Below are positions 51,381-60,492 of a stretch of 64,000 bases of DNA, piece by piece. The number at the start of each line of letters is the position of its first letter. Position 1 is the stretch's first letter. The notes under the pieces are model-generated. The model was not told the origin of the DNA and made no database searches. It saw nothing but the letters and a program-made list of their open reading frames with translations. The position numbers and the translations under genes are program-made. Origin of the DNA: Methylobacterium sp. W2 (lineage in GTDB: Bacteria; Pseudomonadota; Alphaproteobacteria; Rhizobiales; Beijerinckiaceae); contig NZ_VMOA01000008.1 of the NCBI RefSeq assembly GCF_020662345.1, forward strand, positions 62,001 through 126,000, written 5' to 3'.

Positions 51381-51416
51381 AAAGGGCGCCGGTTCGATGA
51401 ACCGGCGCCCTTTTTT
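51381..51416 (+). terminator. intrinsic terminator closing the treZ-glgB operon
   Basis: GGGCGCCGGTT-CGATG-AACCGGCGCCC forms a perfect 11-bp stem, flanked by AAA on the left and TTTTTT on the right. It is placed right after glgB and could also work for transcripts coming from glgA on the other strand. Confidence 0.93.
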
Positions 51417-51483
51417 GTTGAAGGCTGCTTGATCGGGTCGCTCAACAGGTGCTCTCGCTAAAGTAGAGCGTCCCAGCAGACCA

Positions 51484-51595
51484 CCTCATCCTTGAGGCGC
51501 CGAAGCGTAGCGGAGGCCTCGAAGGAGCCCTCCCGCGGCCGATGCGATCCCTGGAGGGCTCCTTCGAGGCCGCTACGCAGTACCTCGGGATGAGG
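51484..51595. repeat. 112-base imperfect palindromic element
   Basis: The left arm (51484-51533) contains CCTCATCCTTGAGG and GCGTAGCGGAGGCCTCGAAG followed by GAGCCCTCC. The right arm (51553-51595) is its near-complement, GGAGGGCTCC, TTCGAGGCCGCTACGC and CTCGGGATGAGG. About 19 bases lie between them. It sits between the glgB terminator and the glgA stop and encodes nothing. It resembles a REP or MITE-like family; similar GATGAGG..CTCCTTCGAGG elements seem to be common in alphaproteobacteria. Confidence 0.75.
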
Positions 51596-51651
51596 TAGCG
51601 CCTTGGGCAAACACCTCAAACAGATGGGGTAGATTGGTCCGAGGCGTGCGT

Positions 51652-53184
51652 TCAGGCCGTGCGGGCGCGAAGACCGCTGCCATTGCCCAGTGCCCGCGCA
51701 TAGAGCGCTGAGTAATCCATGGCCGCACCGTCCCAGGTGAAGGAGCGGGACATGGCGCGGCGGCGCATGGCGTTGAGGCGCTTCTTCTCGCCGAACGTGT
51801 CGAGGGCCCGGCGGACCGCGCCGAGGAACCCCTTCTGCGAGGCTTCGCCGAAGGTGAAGCCGGTCACGCCGTCCTCCACCGTATCGGCGAGGCCGCCGGT
51901 GCGGCGCACGATCGGCAGAGAGCCGAAACGCTGGGCGTACATCTGCGCGAGGCCGCAGGGTTCGAAGCGCGAGGGCATCAGCAGGAAGTCGCTTCCGGCG
52001 AACATCCGCCGGGCTTCCTTCTCCTCGAACCCCACCTGGACCCCGACGGAATCGGGATGGCGGCGGGCGAGATCGCTGAGCGCGGTCTCGAACCGGCGCT
52101 CGCCCTCGCCGATGACGACGATCTGGCCGCCCTCGGCCACGATGGTCTCGGCCGCGCTGAGGCTGAGGTCGATGCCCTTCTGGTGGACGAGGCGCGAGAC
52201 GATGGCGAAGAGCGGGCCGCGCGAGACCGCGAGGCCGAAATGGCGGCGGACCGTCTCGGCATTGGCGCGCTTGCCCTTCCAGTCGTCGGCCTCGAAGCGG
52301 GTGGCGAGATGGGGATCGGTGCGCGGGTCCCAGCTCTCGTCGATCCCGTTGAGGATGCCGGCCAGCCGCCCCTGGGAGGCGCGCGTGCGCAGCAGGCCGT
52401 CGAGGCCGCAACCGGATTCCGGCATCATGATCTCGCGGGCATAGGTCTCGCTCACCGTGGTGACGTGCGAGGCGTAAAAGATGCCGGCCTTGAGGAAGGA
52501 GAGATGCCCGTAGAACTCGCAGCCATCCATCTGGAAGGCGCCGTCCGGGATGCCGAGGCGCCCCAGGGAATCGCTCGGGAACAGGCCCTGATAGGCGAGG
52601 TTGTGGATCGTCAGCACGCTGGGGACGCGCTGGCCGGTCCATTCGAGATAGGCGGGGGCGAGCGCCGTCTGCCAGTCGTTGAGATGAAGCAGGTCCGCCG
52701 ACCAGGAGGGATCGACCCCGCCGGTCAATTCCGCCGCCGCGAGACTGAGGCGCGCGAAGCGCAGGTCGTTGTCGCGAAAATCGCCCTGCGCGTCGCCATA
52801 CGGCGTGCCGTCGCGCTGATAGAGGTCGGAACTCAGGATGATATAGACCTTGAGGCCGTCCCCCGTCTCGATGAGACCGAGATCACAGGGCGGTATGCCG
52901 GCATGGCCGCGCAGATGGGCGACGACGGGGATGTGATCGAACCGGTCCACCACCTGGCGATAACCGGGAATGAGGACACGGACGTCGTAATGGCGGCGCA
53001 GCGACCGTGGCAGGGCGCCGGCGACTTCGCCGAGTCCGCCGGTCTTGATGAAGTCCGCCATTTCCGGGGTCGCGTAGAGGATGCGCGGTTGGAGCGAGAG
53101 GCTCCGGGTCACCTCGGAATGGGCCTCGCCGGAGGTGAAATTCGGCGGGGCGAGGTCGGCACTGGAGGTGGTCGTCGCCGGCAT
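51652..53184 (-). CDS. glgA: glycogen synthase GlgA
   Basis: A 510-residue GT5 enzyme adding glucose from ADP-glucose to glucan chains; in actinobacteria a GlgA-type (GlgM) enzyme makes maltose-1-phosphate instead, so this alternative should be kept open given the GlgE operon opposite. The glucan/ADP-glucose motif KTGGLGEVAGALPRSL is near 47. VLTIHNLAYQGLFP, VSRLVHQKGIDL and the catalytic-loop PSRFEPCGLAQMYAQRFGSL with RRTGGLADTV are all typical. The first 28 residues are a Ser/Thr-rich extension. It is convergent with glgB across a terminator and a palindromic element. No glgC lies in the window. Confidence 0.95.
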   Translation of the reverse strand: MPATTTSSADLAPPNFTSGEAHSEVTRSLSLQPRILYATPEMADFIKTGGLGEVAGALPRSLRRHYDVRVLIPGYRQVVDRFDHIPVVAHLRGHAGIPPCDLGLIETGDGLKVYIILSSDLYQRDGTPYGDAQGDFRDNDLRFARLSLAAAELTGGVDPSWSADLLHLNDWQTALAPAYLEWTGQRVPSVLTIHNLAYQGLFPSDSLGRLGIPDGAFQMDGCEFYGHLSFLKAGIFYASHVTTVSETYAREIMMPESGCGLDGLLRTRASQGRLAGILNGIDESWDPRTDPHLATRFEADDWKGKRANAETVRRHFGLAVSRGPLFAIVSRLVHQKGIDLSLSAAETIVAEGGQIVVIGEGERRFETALSDLARRHPDSVGVQVGFEEKEARRMFAGSDFLLMPSRFEPCGLAQMYAQRFGSLPIVRRTGGLADTVEDGVTGFTFGEASQKGFLGAVRRALDTFGEKKRLNAMRRRAMSRSFTWDGAAMDYSALYARALGNGSGLRARTA

Positions 53185-53582
53185 ATTAAGGAGACCTCTA
53201 GGTCAGATCGTGCTCTTTGCGATGCACAACTCAAGCCATTGGGTCGGTTAATACTCCGTTCAGCTTGCTGCGGCGCGGGGAAAATGTCGCGGCGCAAAAG
53301 TTTTTTTGGATCCCGCGCCACGGAGGGGTCGTCGAGACACCCCGTCGCGCGGGCGACGGTGTTCGATCCGCCCGTCCAGAGGCCGCGACCGACGTTGAGC
53401 GGGAAGGTGGAGCCTTCGCCGCGCGACCTGCGCCGAAAAACGGTCGTGCCGGCTTCGACCTCCTGCAGCAGAGTGGGCTCGTGGAGCGGTTGCTCCATGC
53501 CGCGTGATCAGCCGAGGGGCCGGTCCAACTGCATCGATCGGGCCCCCGACACCTCTCGGCACCAAAAGTCCGGATGAACCGA
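53185..53582. other. intergenic stretch upstream of glgA
   Basis: These about 400 bases lie between the glgA start and the repeated 3' end of the siderophore receptor gene. Short frames on both strands lack family features. It must hold the glgA promoter on the minus strand; TTAATACTCCG and GATGCACAACTC at 53220-53260 are the least GC-rich parts. Confidence 0.45.
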
Positions 53583-53660
53583 GAACTTGGCCATGGTCAG
53601 AACTTGGCCACGAATAGAACGTTGTGATGATCAGAACTTGGCCATCATCAGAACTTGGCG
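53583..53660 (-). repeat. four near-identical copies of the receptor gene's 3' end
   Basis: On the minus strand GCCAAGTTCTGA occurs at the true end of the siderophore receptor gene (codons Ala-Lys-Phe-stop, 53648-53659) and again after 4, 22 and 10 bases or so, the last ending CTCG instead of CTGA. The spacers differ (TGATG, TCATCACAACGTTCTATTCG, CCATG). Only the first copy is in frame with the receptor. Confidence 0.8.
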
Positions 53661-55807
53661 ATGACCTGAGCGCGAACGATCCTCGGCGCGCCGGGGCTGA
53701 TGTTGTTGTTCCCGTCCGCCGTGGCGATGTAGCCCCTGTCGAAGACGTTCTCGATGTTGATCTGCGCCCGCACGAGATCCGTGACCTGATAGAAGAGGCC
53801 GAGGTCGAAGCGGGTGTAGCCCGGGAGCCTGACCGTGTTGTCGGCCGCCGCGAACGTGTGGGTCTGGTGGATCGCGCCGACACCGAACGAGAAGGACGGC
53901 GTGACCGCGAACTTGTTCCACAGGGTGACCGCGTTGAACGGCACCAGCCCGACATGGTTGCCCGGAACGATGAGGGCCGAACTGAACCCGCTGACGATGC
54001 GCGCATCGGTGAAGGCATAGCCGCCCGCGACCTGCCACCAATCGGTGACGAAGCCGTTGGCGCCGATCTCGACACCTTTCGCGTTGGTCTGGCCGCTCAG
54101 CAGGAAGAAGCCGGGGCGGTTCGGGTCGGCGAGGCGCTGGTTGAACCGGTCGAGGTCGTAGAGCGCGCCGGTGAGTTGGAGCGTCGACGAAACGTCCCAT
54201 TTCACGCCGACCTCGCGGTTCTCGAACCGCTCCGGCTCGGCGATGGCGAGCCCCTCGGACAAAGCGCTGAACTGATCACCGGCCGATGGCAGGTACGACA
54301 CGCTGTAGTTGCCGTAAAAAGCCAGATTATCCACCGGCTTGAACACCAGCCCGACCCTGGGCGACAGCAGATCGTCGATGCGGGAATTGGTGACGTTGGT
54401 GCGTCGGTCCGTCGAGGAGAAATCGAAGTGGTCGTAGCGCAAGCCGCCGATCACCTGGACATGGGGACCGATCTCGATCTGATCCTGGACGTAGACGGCA
54501 GCCAATCCGAGGTCGTAGCGGCTGTTGGAGGCCGAGGCCAAGTTGCGGAAGCTGACGGGGACCCGCGAGACCGGCGAGAGCGGATTGACGGTCAGCGTCT
54601 GCGTTCCGGTCGTCGCGAAGAATCCGTCTTCGCGATAGGTGATGCCTTCCTGCTTGCCGAGTTCGAACCCCGCGAGCAGCGTATGGGCCAGCGGCCCCGT
54701 AGCGAACTTGTAGGTGAAATCGTTCTGGTTGAAGAAGTTCGTCCTCGGCGTCACGTTGTTGAACGCACTGAGATCGACGGCCGTCCCGGCGGCGTTGACC
54801 GCGCCGCCGGACCGGATGCTCGGATATACGACCTGATAGGCCTTGGCGTAATCGGCGTAGCGGAACTGGCTGCGCATCTCGACGCCCGAGGCGAAGCGGT
54901 GATCGAGAACCGCCGTCGCGATATGAGCATCCACGCGGGCGTAGCTGAGGTCGGGATTGCCGAAGAAGGTTCTGATGTTGTCGCGGTAGCGATAGGGCCG
55001 CCCGAGTTGGGAGGGGATGCCGCGATCCGCCGTTCGGTCGTCGTGGAAGTACTCGTAGGACAGTTTCAGCGTCGTCTCGGGCCCGAGCAGGATCGTCGCC
55101 GTCGGATTGATGCCCCAGCGCCGCAGGTCGACGTAGTCGCGATAGGTGCCGCTATCCTCGAACATGCCGTTGAGGCGGAAGAACACGCTGTCCGAGACCC
55201 GGTCGCCGACATCCACGGCGACCCGCTTGTTGAAATACTGGCCACCCTGAAGGATGACTTCCCGAACCGGAGCTCCGGTGGCGTCCTTGAGAACGCGGTT
55301 GACGACGCCGCCGCCGCCGCCGCGACCGAAGATCATCGCGTTCGGTCCCTTGAGCACTTCGATCCGCTCGACGTTGTAGAGATCGCGGTAGTACATCGCG
55401 TCGTCGCGAATGCCGTTGACGTAGAAATCGGCGCTGGATTGCTGGCCGCGGATCACGACCTCGTCCCGGTTTGCGGCGCCCTGATGCAGGAACACGCCGG
55501 GCACGTAGCGCAACGCTTCGGTGACGCCCTGAAAACCCTGATCCTGGACCTGTTCCCGCGTCACCACCGTCACCGATTGAGGGGTGTCGATCAGCCGGGT
55601 GTCCGTCTTCGTCGCGCTCCGGCTGCGGTTGGCGCGGTAGCCCACCGTGTTGCCCCCGACGCCATCGACACTGAGCTGATCCAGGGTGACTTCAGTGTGG
55701 TTGCCAGGATCGACGGCAACGGCCTGTGCTTCGGCGACCCGTACGTCCGATAGGAAAGGCACGGCCGAAAGAACCGTGATCAGGCGTATACGGGCGAAGG
55801 GATGCAT
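53648..55807 (-). CDS. TonB-dependent siderophore receptor
   Basis: A 719-residue outer-membrane receptor. A signal peptide (MHPFARIRLITVLSAVPFLS) leads to the plug domain: TRLIDTPQSVTVVTREQVQD, EALRYVPGVFLHQG, and VERIEVLKGPNAMIFGRGGG. There is no N-terminal STN signalling domain, so it is a simple transporter without direct sigma-factor signalling. The 22-strand barrel ends with the usual aromatic residue (VRAQVIAKF). The plug resembles hydroxamate/catecholate receptors (FhuE, Fiu type), but the ligand is not determined. An Irr-like box lies 18 bases before the start, fitting iron control. No exporter or ABC permease is nearby. The gene's 3' end is repeated downstream. Confidence 0.92.
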   Translation of the reverse strand: MHPFARIRLITVLSAVPFLSDVRVAEAQAVAVDPGNHTEVTLDQLSVDGVGGNTVGYRANRSRSATKTDTRLIDTPQSVTVVTREQVQDQGFQGVTEALRYVPGVFLHQGAANRDEVVIRGQQSSADFYVNGIRDDAMYYRDLYNVERIEVLKGPNAMIFGRGGGGGVVNRVLKDATGAPVREVILQGGQYFNKRVAVDVGDRVSDSVFFRLNGMFEDSGTYRDYVDLRRWGINPTATILLGPETTLKLSYEYFHDDRTADRGIPSQLGRPYRYRDNIRTFFGNPDLSYARVDAHIATAVLDHRFASGVEMRSQFRYADYAKAYQVVYPSIRSGGAVNAAGTAVDLSAFNNVTPRTNFFNQNDFTYKFATGPLAHTLLAGFELGKQEGITYREDGFFATTGTQTLTVNPLSPVSRVPVSFRNLASASNSRYDLGLAAVYVQDQIEIGPHVQVIGGLRYDHFDFSSTDRRTNVTNSRIDDLLSPRVGLVFKPVDNLAFYGNYSVSYLPSAGDQFSALSEGLAIAEPERFENREVGVKWDVSSTLQLTGALYDLDRFNQRLADPNRPGFFLLSGQTNAKGVEIGANGFVTDWWQVAGGYAFTDARIVSGFSSALIVPGNHVGLVPFNAVTLWNKFAVTPSFSFGVGAIHQTHTFAAADNTVRLPGYTRFDLGLFYQVTDLVRAQINIENVFDRGYIATADGNNNISPGAPRIVRAQVIAKF

Positions 55808-56174
55808 CGGCGCGTCTCAGTTCTATTAGAATTATTCTGCATTAACGGCACAATATTACGATCGCCTGCAGACCACCCTCGTCTAATAGACACGCATAGT
55901 TGATCGGCAACCTGTTGCGGCGGGTTTGACCACATTCTAAATTGATGGATCTCTTGATAAACGTTCTAACTTGTCGACTAAGCTGCGGAACGCGGGACGG
56001 AAAATTCCTCGCCCCATTCCGGTGCGGCGATTCCGGCGCCTCTGGTTTCGCCGGGGCGATGCACAAATGTATCACTTCGCACAGAGCGCCCCCGCGGCCC
56101 CGCGTTGAGCGCAGGCCCCGCTCATGCTAGGCGCCAGCCTCCTTGTCCCGATCCGTCCGACCCGAGGCGCCCGT
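55808..56174. other. divergent regulatory gap, receptor/purB
   Basis: This 367-base gap is less GC-rich than its surroundings and holds the promoters of the receptor (minus) and purB (plus), including the Irr-like box at 55825. Patches such as TTGATGGATCTCTTGATAAACG (about 55941-55962) could be part of a promoter. No gene is supported. Confidence 0.45.
55825..55841. promoter_or_regulatory. Irr-box (ICE)-like site upstream of the siderophore receptor
   Basis: ATTAGAATTATTCTGCA fits the rhizobial iron control element TTTAGAA-N3-TTCTAAA at 11 of 14 defined positions. It is 18 bases before the receptor ATG, where Irr or another Fur-family protein would block or aid transcription. The regulator was not seen in the window. 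Confidence 0.5.
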
Positions 56175-57482
56175 ATGATTGCCCGCTATAGCCGCCCCGA
56201 GATGACGGCGATCTGGTCTCCCGAGAGCCGCTTCCGCATCTGGTTCGAGATCGAGGCCCACGCCACCACGGCGCTCGCCGAGATTGGCGTGGTACCCAAG
56301 GAGGCCGCCGCCACGATCTGGGAGAAGGGCCGCGACGCGGTGTTCGACGTCGCCCGCATCGACGCCATCGAGGCGGTCACCAAGCATGACGTCATCGCCT
56401 TCCTGACGCATCTCGCCGAGATCGTCGGACCCGATGCGCGGTTCGTGCACCAGGGCATGACCTCGTCGGACGTCCTCGACACCTGTTTCAACGTCCAGCT
56501 CGTCCGGGCCGCCGACATCCTGATCAAGGATGTCGATGCGTTGCTCGCCGCGATCAAGCGCCGGGCCTTCGAGCACAAGCTGACCCCGACCATCGGTCGC
56601 TCGCACGGCATCCATGCCGAACCGGTGACCTTCGGGCTGAAGCTCGCCCAGGCCTATGCCGAGTTCGAGCGCGCCCGCGCCCGTCTCGTCGCCGCCCGCG
56701 AGGAAGTCGCCACCTGCGCGATCTCGGGCGCCGTCGGCACCTTCGCCAATATCGACCCGCGCGTGGAGGAGTATGTCGCCAAGGCGATGGGCCTCACGCC
56801 CGAGCCGGTCTCGACGCAGGTCATCCCCCGCGACCGCCACGCCATGTTCTTCGCCACCCTCGGCGTGGTCGCGAGTTCGGTGGAGCGTCTCTCCATCGAG
56901 GTGCGCCACCTGCAGCGCACGGAAGTTCTGGAGGCGGAAGAGTTCTTCTCCGAGGGCCAGAAGGGCTCGTCGGCCATGCCGCACAAGCGCAATCCCGTGC
57001 TTACCGAGAACCTCACCGGCCTCGCCCGCATGGTGCGCTCCTTCGCGCTGCCCGCCATGGAGAACGTGGCGCTCTGGCACGAACGCGACATCTCGCATTC
57101 CTCGGTGGAGCGCATGATCGGCCCTGACGCCACGGTGACCCTCGACTTCGCCCTGGCGCGGCTGACCGGCGTGATCGACAAGCTGCTGATCTATCCCGAG
57201 CAGATGCAGCGCAATCTCGACAAGCTCGGCGGCCTCGTCCACTCGCAGCGGGTGCTTCTGGCCCTGACGCAGGCGGGCGTGTCCCGTGAGGACGCGTATC
57301 GCCTGGTCCAGCGCAACGCGATGCCGGTCTGGCGCGGCGAAGGCGACTTCCTCACGCTCCTGAAGGCCGATGCGGACGTCACCGCGTCCCTGAGCCCGGA
57401 GCAGATCGAGGAGTGCTTCGACCTCGGCTACCATTACAAACACGTGGACACGATTTTTTCGCGCGTCTTCGGTACGGCCTGA
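56175..57482 (+). CDS. purB: adenylosuccinate lyase
   Basis: A 435-residue lyase acting twice in purine synthesis, splitting SAICAR and adenylosuccinate to release fumarate. The family signature SSAMPHKRNPVLTENLTGLA is intact. TSSDVLDTCFN and the general-base region GRSHGIHAEPVTFG (with His) are as expected. The longer frame adds 17 residues, but the ATG at 56175 (MIARYSRPEMTAIWSPESRF) gives the standard start. The size matches the bacterial family. purA lies 1.5 kb downstream on the same strand, so the two steps from IMP to AMP are near each other. Confidence 0.96.
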   Translation: MIARYSRPEMTAIWSPESRFRIWFEIEAHATTALAEIGVVPKEAAATIWEKGRDAVFDVARIDAIEAVTKHDVIAFLTHLAEIVGPDARFVHQGMTSSDVLDTCFNVQLVRAADILIKDVDALLAAIKRRAFEHKLTPTIGRSHGIHAEPVTFGLKLAQAYAEFERARARLVAAREEVATCAISGAVGTFANIDPRVEEYVAKAMGLTPEPVSTQVIPRDRHAMFFATLGVVASSVERLSIEVRHLQRTEVLEAEEFFSEGQKGSSAMPHKRNPVLTENLTGLARMVRSFALPAMENVALWHERDISHSSVERMIGPDATVTLDFALARLTGVIDKLLIYPEQMQRNLDKLGGLVHSQRVLLALTQAGVSREDAYRLVQRNAMPVWRGEGDFLTLLKADADVTASLSPEQIEECFDLGYHYKHVDTIFSRVFGTA

Positions 57483-57578
57483 GCAAAGGGCGCATCTGCC
57501 GACCTGCCACGCGATGCACGGTTTATGCTTCGCGTGGCGGAGAAACCGCCGAGCTTGTCCGAATCGAGGGGAAATTCC

Positions 57579-58424
57579 ATGTCGCGCATCGTCTACGTCA
57601 ACGGCGAGTTCGTGCCCTTCGAGGCGGCGACCGTGTCGATCATGGACCGGGGCTTCCTGTTCGCGGACGGCATCTACGAAGTATCGGCCGTCCTCGGCGG
57701 GCGCCTCGTCGATAACGAGGCGCATCTGGCCCGGCTCGACCGGTCGCTGGGTGAGATCGGCATCCGCAATCCCTACCCGACCGAAGACTGGATCCGGCTC
57801 GAGACCGAGCTGGTCCGCCGCAACGGCGTCGACGAAGGCCTCGTCTACATGCAGGTGACGCGGGGCGCCTACGAGCGGGATTTCGCCTTCCCGCCGGCCG
57901 AGACCGAACCCACCGTGGTCATGTTCACGCAGGCCAAGACCGTGGCCAGGAACCCGCTGGCGGAGCGCGGCGCCAAGGTCATCACCGTCCCGGACATCCG
58001 CTGGAAGCGGCGCGACATCAAGTCGGTGGCGCTCCTCGCCCAGGTGCTGGCCAAGCAGGAAGCGGCCAAGGCCGGCGTTGCGGAAGCCTGGATGGTGGAG
58101 GACGGTTTCGTCACCGAGGGCTCCTCCTCGACCGCCTTCATCATCGCCGGCGGGACGATCGTCACCCGCCCGCTCTCCACCGCCCTGCTGCCGGGCATCA
58201 CGCGCCTCGCCGTGATGCGCCTTGCCGAGGAAGCCGGTCTGACGATCGAGGAGCGGCTGTTCTCCGTGGAGGAGGCGTTCGCGGCGGAGGAGGCCTTCTA
58301 TACGAGCGCTTCGGCCTTTGTGATGCCCGTCATCGACATCGACGGCCACGAACTGGGCGACGGCAAGCCGGGCGCGCTGACAAAGCGTCTGCGTGCGCTT
58401 TATCTGGAGATGGCCGGGGCATAA
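57579..58424 (+). CDS. D-amino-acid transaminase-like PLP enzyme
   Basis: A 281-residue fold-type IV aminotransferase. The start MSRIVYVNGEFVPFEAATVS, MDRGFLFADGIYEV, the PLP lysine in RWKRRDIKSVALL and VTEGSSSTAFII match D-amino-acid transaminase, which makes D-glutamate/D-alanine. Branched-chain aminotransferase or aminodeoxychorismate lyase are close relatives and cannot be excluded fully, though the RDIKS lysine motif favours the D-amino-acid form. The ATG at 57579 has GAGGGGA before it. It sits 96 bases after purB. The frame overlaps a downstream reading frame but the next gene proper starts at 58516. Confidence 0.86.
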   Translation: MSRIVYVNGEFVPFEAATVSIMDRGFLFADGIYEVSAVLGGRLVDNEAHLARLDRSLGEIGIRNPYPTEDWIRLETELVRRNGVDEGLVYMQVTRGAYERDFAFPPAETEPTVVMFTQAKTVARNPLAERGAKVITVPDIRWKRRDIKSVALLAQVLAKQEAAKAGVAEAWMVEDGFVTEGSSSTAFIIAGGTIVTRPLSTALLPGITRLAVMRLAEEAGLTIEERLFSVEEAFAAEEAFYTSASAFVMPVIDIDGHELGDGKPGALTKRLRALYLEMAGA

Positions 58425-58515
58425 GGACGGGCCGGTCTCATCCGTCATCCGGCGCGGCCACAGGAACTGCATCGCCGCCGGAGCGGTTTGTCTCCCGACT
58501 TCCTGGGGGACATCG

Positions 58516-58854
58516 ATGCCGACACCGTTTCGTCACGCCGCATTGCTCGCTTTCGCCCTGACGGCGTCGGGCGCCTATGCCCAGTCGCCCGATGCACCGC
58601 TGAAAGGGCGCGACACCTCCCCGAACATCCCGCCATCGACGGAGACGGTGCCGGAGAAGGTCCGTCCGTCCGAGGAAGGAACCGGTGGTTCGACCCTGAG
58701 CGACAAGCTGGAGAAGAACGACGGCGTCATCACGCCGCCCGGCAATTCCGCCCCGGGCCTGGTGGTCAAGCCTCCCGAGTCCGAGAGCAGCGGCATGCCG
58801 GTGATCAAGCCCGGTCAGCTGCCGGGCCGCGAACCGGGGACGGAAGCGCGCTAG
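58516..58854 (+). CDS. small exported protein of unknown function
   Basis: A 112-residue protein with a signal peptide (MPTPFRHAALLAFALTASGA, cleavage likely at AYAQ). The mature part is Pro/Ser/Gly/Glu-rich and low in hydrophobic residues (STLSDKLEKNDGVITPPGNS), so it is likely disordered in the periplasm. Similar small proteins with LEKNDGVI..P are found in methylobacteria and relatives to my knowledge, but no function is known. The ATG at 58516 has GGGGGA before it. It lies between the transaminase and purA genes on the same strand. Confidence 0.65.
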   Translation: MPTPFRHAALLAFALTASGAYAQSPDAPLKGRDTSPNIPPSTETVPEKVRPSEEGTGGSTLSDKLEKNDGVITPPGNSAPGLVVKPPESESSGMPVIKPGQLPGREPGTEAR

Positions 58855-58991
58855 GAATGGGGTGCCCCCCAAGCGTTCGGGCCCGGTTTGCTTGATTTCC
58901 TGCGAGGGATCGCGGAAAGACCCCGGAGATGCGTGTCGGCCCGCCCTCGCGGCGGGGCGTTTCCACGCGGGCACCGGACAGGTTGAAGTGA

Positions 58992-60284
58992 ATGGCGAAC
59001 GTCGTCGTCGTGGGCGCCCAATGGGGCGACGAAGGCAAGGGTAAGATCGTCGACTGGCTCTCGGAGCAGGCCGACGTGGTGGTCCGCTTCCAGGGCGGTC
59101 ACAATGCCGGGCATACGCTGGTCATCGATGGCGTGACCTACAAGCTGGCCCTGCTCCCGTCCGGTGTCGTCCGTGGCGGAAAGCTGTCGGTGATCGGCAA
59201 CGGCGTCGTCGTCGATCCGTGGCACCTCGTGGACGAGATCGCCCGGCTTCAGGCGCAGGGCGTCGAGATCTCGCCCAAGAGCCTCCGGATCGCCGACAAC
59301 GCGACGCTAATCCTGCCGTTGCACCGCGAACTCGACCACTTTCGCGAGACGTCGAATGCCGGCCTCAAGATCGGCACGACCAAGCGCGGCATCGGCCCCG
59401 CCTACGAGGACAAGGTCGGCCGCCGGGCCATCCGCGTGGTGGATCTGGCCGACGAGAGCACCCTGGAATCGAAGATCGAGCGGGTGCTCACCCATCACAA
59501 CGCCCTGCGCCGGGGTCTCGGGATCGACGAGGTCGATGCCAGCGCGCTCCTCGCCGAACTGAAGGCCATCGCGCCGACGATCCTCCCCTACGCCACCACC
59601 GTGTGGAAACTGCTCGACGACGAACGCCGGGCCGGCAAGCGCATCCTGTTCGAGGGCGCTCAGGGTGCCCTCCTCGACGTCGATCACGGCACCTACCCGT
59701 TCGTCACCTCCTCGAACATCGTCGCCGCCCAGGCCGCCACCGGCTCCGGCATGGGGCCGTCGGCGATCGGCTACGTGCTCGGGATCGCCAAGGCCTATAC
59801 GACCCGCGTCGGCGAGGGACCGTTCCCGACGGAGCTCTTCGACGAGATCGGCGAGACGATCGGCGCCAAGGGCCGCGAGTTCGGCGTCAATACCGGGCGC
59901 AAGCGTCGCTGCGGCTGGTTCGACGCCGTCCTGGTTCGCCAGACCGTGCGGACCTCCGGCATCGACGGGATCGCCCTGACCAAGCTCGACATCCTCGACG
60001 GGTTCGACGAGATCAAGGTCTGCACCGGCTACCGCCTCGACGGACAGGTGCTCGACCACCTTCCCGCCAACCAGGCCGCGCAGGCCAAGGTCGAGCCGAT
60101 CTACGAGACCATCGAGGGCTGGTCCGGCACCACCGCCGGAGCACGCTCCTGGGCCGATCTTCCCGCTCAGGCGATCAAGTACGTGCGCCGGATCGAGGAA
60201 CTGATCGGAGCGCCGGTGGCACTGCTCTCCACGTCACCGGAGCGCAACGACACCATCCTGATGCACAATCCCTTCGAGGATTGA
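58992..60284 (+). CDS. purA: adenylosuccinate synthetase
   Basis: A 430-residue GTP-dependent enzyme joining IMP and aspartate, the first committed step to AMP. The P-loop [20 protein letters not shown] is at the N-terminus with the catalytic Asp of [16 protein letters not shown] carries the catalytic His. [40 protein letters not shown] and the C-terminal [11 protein letters not shown] are conserved. The length is standard. Its product is cleaved by PurB, encoded 1.5 kb upstream on the same strand. Confidence 0.97.
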   Translation: MANVVVVGAQWGDEGKGKIVDWLSEQADVVVRFQGGHNAGHTLVIDGVTYKLALLPSGVVRGGKLSVIGNGVVVDPWHLVDEIARLQAQGVEISPKSLRIADNATLILPLHRELDHFRETSNAGLKIGTTKRGIGPAYEDKVGRRAIRVVDLADESTLESKIERVLTHHNALRRGLGIDEVDASALLAELKAIAPTILPYATTVWKLLDDERRAGKRILFEGAQGALLDVDHGTYPFVTSSNIVAAQAATGSGMGPSAIGYVLGIAKAYTTRVGEGPFPTELFDEIGETIGAKGREFGVNTGRKRRCGWFDAVLVRQTVRTSGIDGIALTKLDILDGFDEIKVCTGYRLDGQVLDHLPANQAAQAKVEPIYETIEGWSGTTAGARSWADLPAQAIKYVRRIEELIGAPVALLSTSPERNDTILMHNPFED

Positions 60285-60492
60285 GCGTCCGGCCAAGGCG
60301 ATGCCCACCGGTTCCTCCAGGGCGACCGGTGGACGAATGACAGGGGATGAGGCGCCGTGCGGGGCGATGGTGCCTCGTCCGGAGGGTGGACATCGCGGAT
60401 GATGCGGACGTGCCTCGCCCAAGGGTGTTCCATCCCTGCCGTGAGAAGAGGGCGGCCTGCCGGCCGGCCCGTATAGGGCGGACCGAGGTTCG

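Noticed and set aside
53583..53660. Short repeats as a CRISPR array
   Set aside because: The repeat is only 12-13 bases, the spacers are 4-22 bases and unequal, and no cas gene is present.
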